DNA of 64,000 nt from Rhodamnia argentea (Eukaryota; Streptophyta; Magnoliopsida; Myrtales; Myrtaceae). Under the pieces are notes generated by a model, which saw nothing but the letters and a program-made list of their open reading frames with translations, was not told where the DNA came from and ran no database searches. The position numbers and the translations under genes were made by a program. Location of the stretch: contig NC_063151.1 in assembly GCF_020921035.1 (NCBI RefSeq), positions 11,461,501 to 11,525,500 on the forward strand, in the 5' to 3' direction. This document shows positions 47,623 to 57,963 of the stretch, in pieces. The first letter of the stretch is position 1. Each line of letters opens with the position of its first letter.

Positions 47623-49450
47623 ATGCCATCCCTCTATGTCTTTGCCTTGGTGATGCTACATGTTGTGACTCAGACATCCTCTGCTCGTTCGATGATGGTG
47701 CCAACATCGGAAATGGCCGAGTGGTAAGTGCCTATAACTTGATCTTGTGGCCAATTCGTTAACACACGGCATCATCACTTGGAAACAAACTCTAGATGCT
47801 TTGTTCCCATCACGTTGTCGTAAGTTTTGCCGCTAAATTCAAACATGATCAGGAATACAACTCGAAGGCAGCTTGGGACGGGATCGTGCCGAACGGGGAA
47901 TCCTATTGACGATTGCTGGAGGTGTGACCCTGACTGGGAATCAAACCGAAAGGTCCTGGCTGACTGTGCTATTGGGTTTGGCCGCAATGCTGTGGGTGGA
48001 CGAGACGGCAAAATCTACGTCGTGACCAAATCCTCCGATGATCCCGTGAACCCGCCGCTGGGCACCCTGAGGTACGGCGTGGTTCAGGAAGAGCCCCTGT
48101 GGATCATCTTCGATCACGACATGGTCATCAACCTCGAGCAGGAGCTCGTGATGAACTCGTACAAGACCATAGACGGGAGGGGACACAACGTCCAAATATC
48201 GGACGGCCCGTGCATAACCATCCAAAATGTGAGCAACATCATCATACACAACATCTACATTCACGATTGCGTGCCTGCAGGGAATGCTCTAGTGAGGAGC
48301 TCCCCGCAGGTTGTCGGAATGAGAGGCACGTCAGATGGCGACGGCATATCCATATTCGCGTCCCGTGACATATGGATTGACCATTGTACCTTGGCTAGCT
48401 GTCGCGATGGGCTGATAGATGCGGTTATCAGCTCGACGGGCATGACCATCTCGAACAATTACATGTTGCATCACAATGAAGTGATGCTAATGGGTCATAG
48501 TGATGACTATGTTGATGACAAAAATATGCAAGTCACCATTGCTTTCAATTTTTTCGGTGAAGGCCTGGTTCAAAGAATGCCAAGGTAAAAACATTTAGTT
48601 GTGCAAAGTTTTGTGATGGAGAGAAAGTTCTCGAGGGTAAGCACCAAAGCATCATTCTTTGTTGGCCGTGTGTATTTGCAGGTGTAGGCATGGATACTTT
48701 CACATTGTGAACAATGTGTACAGTGGTTGGGAGATGTATGCGATCGGAGGAAGCGCTAATCCGACTATCAACAGCCAAGGAAATGTCTTCATTGCATCGA
48801 ATAGTGAGCGCACCAAAGAGGTGAGTTTTAATCAACATGCTGTAGGTTTTTGGGGCCAGGAATCTTTTTCCCGGTCGTTGCCGATATGAGGTATTCCTAG
48901 CTTCGAATCAACTTAGATCAATGATGGACCAAACCGAGCTCAGAATGCACTCACGTAAAACTGCTCGCACGACGACGACATTTAAGTAAAACCTGAAAAG
49001 GCCGCCTTTGAAAATTTAGTCCTGGGAGGCCAGATCTAGGAGGAGAGCCAACTGCAGAAGCTTGTCCTAAATATTGTTAATTAAACCCTGATCCTGCTTA
49101 ATGGCTGAAAACTATGGCCTGGTGGCATTGTCGGGCCTCCCGGAGCCGCCTAGGTTATGATTAACTCTGTACCACGAGAACACTTATATATGGCTTCGAC
49201 CTTGCTTGAATCTTCTTTTGGTTAGGTGACCAAGCGAGAAAGTACAGCTGGAAATTCAGAGTGGCAGAACTGGAATTGGAGATCAGACAGAGATCTGATG
49301 TTGAATGGTGCCTTCTTTACACCTTCCGGGGAAGATTCTGCTTCAAGTTACTTGAAGGCATCGAGCATGGTGGCGCGGCCGGCTTCCCTGCTGACTGCTA
49401 AGGAGCCGAGTGCCGGTGCTCTTATTTGTCAGATTGGTGAGCAATGCTGA
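47623..49450 (+). CDS. secreted pectate lyase (PL1 family)
   Basis: It cleaves de-esterified pectin by beta-elimination in the cell wall and needs calcium. Four exons (47623-47723, 47853-48584, 48682-48820, 49226-49450) with GT-AG introns encode 398 residues. A signal peptide (about 1-21) precedes [17 protein letters not shown] and LADCAIGFG. The beta-helix core includes [37 protein letters not shown] and [20 protein letters not shown]. The catalytic RxPxxR motif is intact (R275, P277, R280, in QRMPRCR). [20 protein letters not shown] follows, and the C-terminus ends [11 protein letters not shown]. Two positions usually conserved differ: AFNHFGEG reads AFNFFGEG, and VNND reads VNNV. A plant PL1 enzyme is certain; whether it is fully active is not. 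Confidence 0.94.
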
Positions 49451-50823
49451 AAGTTTCCTGGAAGCAAAATATATCGCTTCAGTTGTCAACCTTATTTCAT
49501 AAAAATTATGTGATGTCCGTACTTGAACGGGAATTTGGACTTCCAAACGTTCTGATCTGCAATCGAGAATCAAGTTACACCAGAAAAACTTGCTAAAGCA
49601 TCGACAACTGGGAGATACTCGGTTTAAAATTACAGCAGTGAAATCGAACCCAGGTTGTTTCCAGATCCAGGATAACTTTTGCCGACAAATGTACCAAAAC
49701 CCGCAACTTCTCGATCTACTTCTCTATCCATCCGATGACAGCTAAACGTGTTTAGATTCGTTCGGTAGTGATCTCTACTTAAATGTGTCTGGCACCTTTA
49801 TGAATCTTTTAGAGTTTCCGATCTGTCACGAACTCGTAGGATCCATCAGATACTCTCAGTAGATTGTACATTTTCTTTTGCGGGGTGGATGTTAAAATCA
49901 CAAAGCCGTCGGCAAAGCAATCTCAAGTCAAGTAAAAGGGTAGGCCAACGACACAATCCGGTTCGGGACAATGAAGTGACCTAAGCCTTCTCAACCTTTT
50001 TTTTTTTTTCCATTTCTGTGCACAGGGCCAGACCACGAACGTGGAACAGCACGGCTTCAACAATCATGTGTTCCCCTCCACATCTGGCCTTCAGTGAGGC
50101 AACAATCAAACATTCGACCCTCCTTCAAAGTGGAATTCAAACCCCGGCGACATTTGACCTTCCTTACTAAGAAGGATCGCAAACACTCGCCGGCATTGCT
50201 TGGCCATCGAAACACTTGGTTTCAACAGTACATAACTCAAAAGGTAATTGATCCCAGGACGCATTAAGAGAAGAAACTCCACAGGTAAAACTCCCGGTTT
50301 CCTTCCACAAGTATGGAAATACATAAACTAGTCTTCACAACACCTTGAGTTACTACAATAACTTTACACTACCCATAATCTGCCATTACAGCAACTACTT
50401 CAGCTTCCAAACCCAAATTTCAAACCCTGAATCACTCACTTCTTTTACTTCTCATCCTCCATCCAAACCGAGGTTCACGTTCACCATACACCATTGGACC
50501 ACCCATCTGATCGACACTTCGCCTGCCTCAAGCCAAAAAACGACCATGGTCGTCATCTTCGTGGTCGTGAATTTAATGCCCGAATCCATTCTTGTCGATC
50601 AGATGTCAAGTACAGGCAGATTCAAGTCGAGTCCGCACAATTCAACATACTTCTTTGAGTCTACCCGTCAAGCAATTCTAGAAGAAAGACAGTTTTTCGC
50701 CATCACCACCTTCCGAAAAGCTCTTTCAATGGCCACAACAATGAGAATGTGGGAGCTCCAGCAAAAAACACTTCAAAGAAGGTTATCCTAGTGATTGAAC
50801 TTAATTGATTAGTGATTAATGAA
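49451..50823. other. intergenic region between convergent pectate lyase and NF-YB genes
   Basis: This is the 3' flank of both neighbours. The 148-codon frame at 50345-50791 (+) lies opposite the likely NF-YB 3' UTR, has no domain and is not called. No repeat ends are visible. Confidence 0.5.
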
Positions 50824-51378
50824 CTAAGGTCTATTTAAACTTGCTCCAGGACCAACTCCCCCTCCTCTCACCCCAACCTGATGAAACCCACCATAGCCGT
50901 ACACGTGTCCCTGGTGTTGACCCTGGCCCACGGGCATCATCCCGTACACTCCGCCGACGCCGCTACTCTCGCTGTCGTTGGCACCGCCGTCCTTCTCCCG
51001 CGCCACCGCCGCCATCTTGTCGCCTTCCAACTCCCTGAACCTCTGCAGATACACCTTGAGCGGCTCGACATACTCCTCGAACCCCAGCGTCGTCATCGCC
51101 CACAGCAGGTCGTCGCCGTTGATCGTCTTCCTCTTCTCCCTCTGGCACTTGTCCGACGCCTCCCCCGTCACGAAGCTTATGAACTCCGACACGCACTCCT
51201 GCACCGTCTCCTTGGCGTCCTTGGATATCTTCGCGTTCGCCGGCAGGGCCTTCTTCATGATCCTGCTCACGTTCGCGATGGGGAGGAACCTGTCCTGCTC
51301 GCGCAGCGACGAGAGGTCGCCCCCCGCCCCCGATCCATGGCCTCCCCCCGGCGGCGACTCGTTGTCCGATTCCACCAT
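50824..51378 (-). CDS. NF-YB: NF-YB subunit of the CCAAT-binding factor
   Basis: This subunit pairs with NF-YC through a histone fold and then with NF-YA to bind CCAAT promoters in the nucleus. A single 184-codon frame carries the full NF-YB domain: [20 protein letters not shown], then [40 protein letters not shown] and [16 protein letters not shown]. The core belongs to the non-LEC1 class, since it has no LEC1-type signature, and is close to Arabidopsis NF-YB1/3/8/10. The N-terminus is acidic and glycine-rich. The C-terminal tail is rich in glycine, glutamine and tyrosine. There is no intron in the coding region. A CT run lies about 330 bp before the ATG in the likely leader. Confidence 0.95.
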   Translation of the reverse strand: MVESDNESPPGGGHGSGAGGDLSSLREQDRFLPIANVSRIMKKALPANAKISKDAKETVQECVSEFISFVTGEASDKCQREKRKTINGDDLLWAMTTLGFEEYVEPLKVYLQRFRELEGDKMAAVAREKDGGANDSESSGVGGVYGMMPVGQGQHQGHVYGYGGFHQVGVRGGGVGPGASLNRP

Positions 51379-51799
51379 GACGCCGATTCCGATTACTGCG
51401 CGAGCTCTACAGGACTCTGCCGTTCGCTAACCGCCGAGAGAAGTGCCCGAATCGCAGAGATAACGCTGGCGCGAGCAATTAAGCCTTCGATGGCGAAATT
51501 CAGACTGCAGGATTGGGATTACCCCTTGAACTGCTATAGGAACAGCGTTCTTCGTCGTCGATCGTCAGACAGTGAAGGCCTTCACAGGACTTGAAGTGGA
51601 TTCGATCATGATAACATATCGAATCACGGCGACGCAAGGCGAACAGCTCGGAGTCGATGACTGCGTCAGAGGTGAACACCGGAGATGATATCCGTCTCCG
51701 GCGAGAGGACGAGAGAGAGAGAGAGAGAGGAGATTCTGGAGGGAGAGAGCGAGTTGGGTCCGTTAGATCGTGGCGTATAATAACGACTGCCATTATGAC

Positions 51800-51896
51800 A
51801 CGTGGCAAAACGTGGGCCGTTGCTCGGCGATAAGTTGTTTGTTTTTTGGGGGAGGTGGGATGATCTGGACCGTGGAAATGGCATCTGTCACGTGGG
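51800..51896 (-). promoter_or_regulatory. cluster of ACGTG cores upstream of NF-YB
   Basis: ACGTGGC (51800-51806), ACGTGGG (51810-51816) and ACGTGGG (51890-51896) lie 420-520 bp before the start codon. These are the core of ABA-responsive (ABRE) and G-box-like sites. Some NF-YB genes respond to ABA or drought, so the cluster is a plausible control site, but binding is inferred. Confidence 0.4.
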
Positions 51897-52143
51897 TGGT
51901 CCGATGGGTAGGGGTCTTTGGTTTGGTCAATTTCTCCATTAGTAATGACACGGAAAGTATCCGATGCAAATTGCAATAGAAAATTAGGTGTGAAACCAAA
52001 CGTGTCTCTCGGATTAATAGCGTCCTTTACCTAACTGCCTATGATTATGGTTTTGATTACTTTACCCTAATGACGAAGTTTGGCATTCCACTATCCCAAA
52101 AAAAATTATTTCTTATTCACGACTCGCGCATCTTATGTAAGGT

Positions 52144-52710
52144 GGAGAAAGTACCGAAAAAGCCATAAACCATTTAATTGAACTAATTTAGTCCTAAATT
52201 TTTTATATTTGTGTTAATTCAGTTCATCCGATTAATCTTTGCTGGAAACCGCTGACATAGACGTTGATCGTCCTGCATGTCACTACCGGCACCGAACCAC
52301 GACCGAATGTGAACAATTTCTAGGATCCTTTAAATATTTTTTTCCTAATTTTTTTATTATTCTTTCTTTTCGTTTTTCATTTTGGCCGGCGAGGGCCGCC
52401 AAGTCCTCACACGGGAGTCTTAGAGCCCTCGCCGAATCTCATGAGGGCGTTGCGACCCTAGCGAGCAAAAATATTAAAAAAAATAATAAAATTTAAAAAA
52501 AATCGTAAATTTGTAAAAATAGTTCACATCAATGCCGATCATGCCATATAGGACGACCGGTGTTCATGTCGTCAATTTCGACCAAAAAAATCGGATGAAC
52601 TGAATTGACATAAATGCAAAATATTTAATACTAAATTAGCCTAATTGAAAGGTTCAAAACTTAATTGATATTAACGCAATAGACTTATGATTTTTTTTAT
52701 ACTTTTCCCC
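52144..52710. mobile_element. Mutator-like foldback element, family 1
   Basis: The left arm begins GGAGAAAGTACCGAAAAAGC and the reverse-complemented right arm begins GGGGAAAAGTATAAAAAAAA. Both arms contain 'AATTCAGTTCATCCGATT'. A short GC-rich core (52385-52470) with GGCGAGGGC lies at the centre. The flanking duplication is too diverged to call. It is related to 2204-2895. Confidence 0.75.
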
Positions 52711-52900
52711 TTACATGAGTACAAATTTCTTATACTGAGAATAGTCATGCACCACGTACATCCCCAAATCCTCAAAGGCAATTAACAAACATGAAATTTA
52801 ATTAATCGAGCATTTTTCTTTTCGAAAACAAATTGTAGTTTAGCCAATACATTAAGTGGAAAAACCTAAATTTGTATATGAGCATGTGGGTGGTCTATAA

Positions 52901-54206
52901 GGGTGTGTTTGATTCGACTTTGAAAATAGGCTCTTGAGCAAATGCCAATGTCTTTCTTTGGTAAATGCAAATAACGTTTGGTAAAAACTCCTTTGGATTA
53001 AGTAGAGTTTGGCAAAAATATAAAATTGCAAAGGGCTTTTGGCTAGGGGTAAGCAAAAAGAACCGATCGGATAGGGAATCGCCTGGACGGGACCGGCCCG
53101 GTCGATTTGGTCCGATTCCCAAGAGCACCGGTCCGGTTCCCTATTCGGGGGATGGAACTATCCTCCCCGAACCTGCCCGGATTGACTGACAATTTCTTTT
53201 AGTTTTAATTTTGTTTCTTAAAAACATTTCAAAAAAATTATTTAAACTTTTAAATTATTAGATTTTGGCTGCTGATGCTAGTCCATTGGGAAGAAATAAG
53301 TGTTGAGTAACCTTCGAATTTGTTGTTATTTATCACATGGTAAATGAGCCCTTTTTGTCTTTTCTTCATTAGAGTTGTCACCTGAGGGTGGAGTGATGAC
53401 TTCGCTTTGTGATCTTGAGGAGAAATTCGAGAAGCGCAAGCAGCAGAGGAAGCTTTGGTCAATTTGCAAAGCCAGTGGGCAGAGGATCAAGTACGAGCTA
53501 TCCTCCATGGGACTGACACGGCATGCATGTCCAGACATGCCATGTGAACAGCTGGACATGGATTCCCTTGAAGAGTTGTGGTAAAGAGTTTTTTGAATAT
53601 GTGTTTTAAATACATGCGATCAATTCTTTTAGATCACCTGGGAACCGGACCGTATCGGACCGTGAAACTGATCATCCCTATTTTTGGTTGTTATTTGTTC
53701 TTTTTTATAAAAACAAAATGATAACCCTTCGCCAACCGACGAAGGAGCTAGATCCGGCGCCGTCGATTGCCGGCCAGAATAGCCTGGGGTCGGGCGACCC
53801 CTAGCGACTACCGCCTTGATTGCTACGAGGACGACGCTTGAGGTCGCATGACCCAAGCAGCGATCCACCGGGGCCGCGCGACCCAGGCAGCCCTTGCCGG
53901 CCCTTTGCTTGCCAGAGTTGCCCTTCGCCTACTAAATTTGCCCTTCACCAGCCCTTTGTCGGTCCGATCTCCTTAAAGAAGATGATGAAATGTAACAATC
54001 AAGGTTTCACTTTTAAAAAGGGGTAAAAATAAATTTTTAGTAAAATTTTTAGGGCAAAGTTGATAACTTATTAATTTTCATTAATGGGCCTTCATTATTT
54101 TCAGAATGTTGAAAGAACAACATTAATAGGGACCAGCATTAGACTTTCAACCTTTTTAATGCTGGCATTTGACCAAATGCCTCTTGAAAAGGCTTGTCAA
54201 ACACAC
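52901..54206. mobile_element. Harbinger-like element carrying a small hAT element
   Basis: The left end GGGTGTGTTTGATTCGAC follows TAA (52898-52900). The right end, reverse-complemented, reads GTGTGTTTGACAAGCC and is followed by TAG. 'CTCTTGAGCAAATGCC' near the left has its inverse near 54170-54195. The hAT-type element at 53044-53680 sits inside, and a GC-rich block lies at 53715-53965. No transposase is seen. Confidence 0.65.
53044..53680 (+). mobile_element. small hAT element with an exon-like ORF
   Basis: A 637-bp element begins TAGGGGTAAGC and ends GATCATCCCTA. It is flanked by 8-bp near-duplicates CTTTTGGC and TTTTTGGT (6 of 8 match). Subterminal 'GGTCCGGTTCC' motifs match the hAT at 41482-45699. 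Inside, a pyrimidine tract and TTCATTAG acceptor near 53371 precede an open frame (about 53380-53584) including CDLEEKFEKRKQQRKLWSIC and ending MDSLEELW-stop. The frame looks like a final exon taken from a host gene. The parent gene was not recognised. Confidence 0.7.
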
Positions 54207-54209
54207 TAG

Positions 54210-56400
54210 CATTTTCCCAAGAGGCTTTAGAGGCCCAAGGTCCATTGGAAAAGTAGAACCAAAAGCACGCTATATGATCCTCAAGAGGAATTGTGCCTCA
54301 CAAATTTTTCATTGTTGGATCTCAAAATAAAAAAATCGCAAACGTCCGGATTAAGATTTGTTGTTTTTTTTTTGGTCGGGAGATTAGGACTTTTTTTTCT
54401 TTGGTCAAAAGAAGATTAAGACTTTGTTAAACGTTGGAGATATATTGCATTTTATTGTGACAATGAAAGATTTGAAAGGCACGGGGTACCTCCTAAGAAC
54501 CTAGGAAGCACTGACAGTTTTCGGGGGTCTCCTTGTTGTATCGTATCGTGCCATGTCCGACACTCTACGATATGTGACAAACACGTGGTTAGAGCTCCAA
54601 ATACTCAAGCGACACGTGAATCTAGCATCACAACATACTATTTCGACACGTAAAGGGGTTAGTGGTCAAAATATAATTTTATTAATATATATATTTAAGT
54701 CATATATCCAGCTACCCTAAAATTAATATACTTAGCCATAAAAAAATAAATAATCATGAATCCCTAAAAGAAGAAAAAGAAGAAACTTACCATCGATATT
54801 TTTATATACATGATAAATTACCATGTATATAAAAAATATACATTTAATATATAATATACACATATCGTGTCGTGTCACATGTTGCGTGTCGGTGTCGGTA
54901 ATGGTGATACTTAGTTGAGAACTATATAACCACCCCTATCTACGTATTTATAAATATAAAAAAAATACTATATTGTCTCGCTTTTAAATTTTTCATTTTG
55001 CCCTTATCTACATATCACTCGAATATTGTAATGTGATTTATTCTAAAGAGAAAATACATAAAATGGGCCAAGCAGTATTAAACAGAAAAAACGTAAAATC
55101 GGTTGAAGAAAAAGGACAAAATGATAAAAGCAAAAAGTCAACTGACCACTTTTCGCTAAAAGGGTTCCATCCCAGAAATTCATTAAGGGCGAAATGATGG
55201 CATTTATATTCATGAGAATAATTTCTGGCTAGAAATCGATTTTTTATTTATTTTTATTTCTTAGACGAGTGTTTTAACGGAGAAATGCATTTGATAACAA
55301 CACAAAATTTCTCTTTTCGAAATAGAAATTTATTTGATAAAACAGAGATGATCGTACCATATAAACAATTACATTCAATTCCTGATTACACTTCCTTGCT
55401 TCACTGTACCACCCAACAACACTGCAAAAGATCAGCACTAAAAGACATGCAATCCTTAAAAGACAATTCTTTAAAGGCTCAAGTGATGATATTTTGAAAC
55501 TTCTAAATACAATACATAGGTCGCCATTCCGAGGGCGCGAATGATAATCATTCTATTTCTTGGAACAATTTTCGGTGATAAATATATTTTTCTATTTCTA
55601 TTCTCCCGACAAGTTTATAAGTAAAGAAACTCGTTTGATAATCGCACAAAATATATGTTCTCAAAACAGAAATTCATTTGATAACAATATAAAACTTCTG
55701 CTCTCCCGATGGAGGCTAGGATTGCGATGGAATTGGGGTTGCAACGAGAGGCAGAGCTATAGTTGCGGCGACAAACGTTCGACATTGGTGGCGAGTAGAA
55801 GTGTCAAAGGGATGGGCCGGGTCAAAAATAGTCTGACCCATAATATTACATTTAACTTGTTTTGATCTTTTTTTTTCATGTAATACAAATCCAACACCCA
55901 TACCCAGCCCTACTCATATTATTAAAACGCTTCTATATTTTATTCAATTTAAAAAACTAATATCTTATTTTTTTTTTTTCTGATCATTGGATTTCCTTCT
56001 TCCTCCGCCAACCGCCGACCGACGACATGGACGAGAGAGAAGAGAGGGAGTGATGAGAAAAATTCTAACTTTTTCTTATATTCATGAAATAGAGAAGTAG
56101 AATATATTTATTCCAAACTTATTTCTAAGCTAAAAATTTGTCTCGAAATTTCATTATCAAGCGAATTTCTATTTCAAACTTATTCTCAAAAATAAACAAA
56201 TAGAAAAATAAATTATCGTGTGCACTTTAATTGTTGCCGCAGGCAACCAACCTCATTTTATTTTGCTACATTTTGTAGAAAAAAGATTGATAAAAAAAAA
56301 TAGCAAATGCTCAACATTGTCAAGCATTATGTTCTATTCGACCAAAAAAAAGTATTATATTCGGTCGTTCAATTAAAATTATTAATTTATATGAACAGAA
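54210..56400. other. gene-free AT-rich spacer
   Basis: No gene is recognised. An element-like stretch, about 55536-56229, has inverted ends (GGGCGCGAATGATAATC and, at the reverse-complemented right, AGTGCACACGATAATTT) like the Harbinger-type elements, but no matching TSD. The rest is AT-rich with no clear structure. Confidence 0.45.
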
Positions 56401-56417
56401 ATAATTAAAAGGCGGGT

Positions 56418-56567
56418 TTGAAACTCGTAGGCGTCGGTGATTTAAGGGGGGTTGTGGCGGTGGGATGTTGCGCTAGCTCCCCCCGAGGAATAGTCGTGCT
56501 CCACCGCCGGTTTGAGCCATAGCTCGCCAGCCGCGTGGACACCTCGGTTATCAAAACAAAAAAAATA
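56418..56567 (+). mobile_element. SINE-like retroposon
   Basis: A 150-bp GC-rich body ends in an A-rich tail (ATCAAAACAAAAAAAATA). It is bounded by an exact 17-bp direct repeat, ATAATTAAAAGGCGGGT, at 56401-56417 and 56568-56584. A long TSD plus an A-rich 3' end is the mark of LINE-driven retroposition. A B-box-like GGTTTGAGCC (56509-56518) lies about 45 bp after an A-box-like TGGCGGTGGG (56455-56464), so a pol III promoter is plausible. No known plant SINE family was recognised. A 5'-truncated LINE or a small processed RNA are alternatives. Confidence 0.75.
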
Positions 56568-56697
56568 ATAATTAAAAGGCGGGTACAGAAAAACTAATTC
56601 ATTAATTCAAGGATAGGTACGCCAAATGCAAAAAGAAATGCTCTTTATGGCACACTCGGAATTATAATTCCCAATAGCAACTACTACATTCGACTAG

Positions 56698-57380
56698 GGG
56701 AAAATTTTAATTAAGGGTCCAAAGTACTCTTATTTTATCAAATAAGAGCACGAAGTGACATCATTGTTTCAAATAAGAGCTTAAAATGGCCATATCAATC
56801 TTAAAAAATAGCCTCTCACCAATTAATTAGGGGTATTTTTGTCATTTAATTTTTTAATTTTTTAATTTCTTTCGTTGTTTATTCATCTTTCAATTTTCTT
56901 TAAAAAAAAAAACACACACACACACACACACATGGAAGGGAAGGGCTGCCTCTCGCTTGTCCATGCTGCCCCACCACTAGTGGGGAGCGAAGCTTGTCGT
57001 CGGGGTCGCCGATGCCTCAAGGGTATCAACAGGCCCTCGCCACCGGTTGGCGGGGTCGCCGGGTACCCTGACAGCGACTATCGCCACTCTACCAACACGG
57101 GCGGGAGGGCAACCATCTCGCCTATGTTTTTTGTTTTTTTTTTTTTGTATTTTTTTTTTTAGTTTTTATTTCTTAATTTAATTTAACTAAAAATTTAATT
57201 AAAATCGTATTTTGACGAAAATGCCCCCGATCGGCCTGAATATTTAATCGGTGACCCGGCCGACAAAGAGAGATCCTTATTTGAAATATGCACAATCACT
57301 TCATGCCCTTATTCAAAATAAAGATCGCTTCAAAATTTGAACGAATAAAGACACTTCAAGCCCTTAATTAAAATTTTTCC
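56698..57380. mobile_element. Mutator-like foldback element, family 2
   Basis: The termini are GGGAAAATTTTAATTAAGGG and, at the right, CCCTTAATTAAAATTTTTCC. These are flanked by an exact 9-bp duplication, TTCGACTAG (56689-56697 and 57381-57389). Repeated 'CAAATAAGAGC' blocks fill the arms. The core at 56940-57125 is GC-rich, and a CA microsatellite lies at about 56912-56931. There is no transposase. Sister copy at 35510-36299. Confidence 0.9.
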
Positions 57381-57389
57381 TTCGACTAG

Positions 57390-57963
57390 TCACAATTTTT
57401 TCACCATACAATACATCTCACTTTTGTCCTTCATGGAAAGGGATGCAACTTACACAGATCCATCTGTAAAATTATAGCTTCATTAGAAGTTTGGATCACT
57501 CTCACATGTAACAAGGGATGCGATTAGGTTAAAAGGGCGCTTCACCGAAGTTTACAAACCGACTGGTAAAACACAACTGTAAGTGCAAAGCAATATAACC
57601 AAACCACATCAAGTAGTATGAATGATAAATCCAGCACAATCAAAGAACACTCCCCAAGGAAGCCAGGGCTTCAGGGGCTCGCACCCACCCCGCACACTGC
57701 CTTGGGATCATCAAGCAACCAGAAAGACGCTACGCAACGCTGAAAGGAGTATTCTCGAATTTGAACATAAACTAGTTGCAGCACTGCCAAGCAGCTGAGT
57801 TATCGATACATCCTCTTCTTAATTTATAAATTAGATTGCCAGCATGTACAAATCACTTTGCATGAAAGCTGGCTCTTTCACAACTACTAAACAGTCGGTA
57901 CAAGGTGCACAATGCGGAAAACTAGGCACAAAAACTACCACTACCTACACTATATTTTGCAGG
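57390..57963. other. 3' flank of the DEK gene
   Basis: Moderate-composition sequence just past the DEK stop codon, likely holding its 3' UTR and poly(A) site. No other gene is seen. Confidence 0.5.

Noticed and set aside
50345-50791. 148-codon + strand frame before NF-YB
   Set aside because: It lies opposite the likely NF-YB 3' UTR, has low-information composition and no recognised domain or splice context.
51500-51976. 158-codon minus frame upstream of NF-YB
   Set aside because: It is in the promoter/leader region, serine- and arginine-rich from CT repeats, and unlike any known protein.
55536-56229. another Harbinger-type element
   Set aside because: The ends are inverted and similar to the family, but no TAA or TTA duplication was found, so it is mentioned only as part of the spacer.
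56418-56567. tRNA gene at the B-box-like motif
   Set aside because: No cloverleaf can be folded. The long TSD and A-rich end fit a retroposon better.
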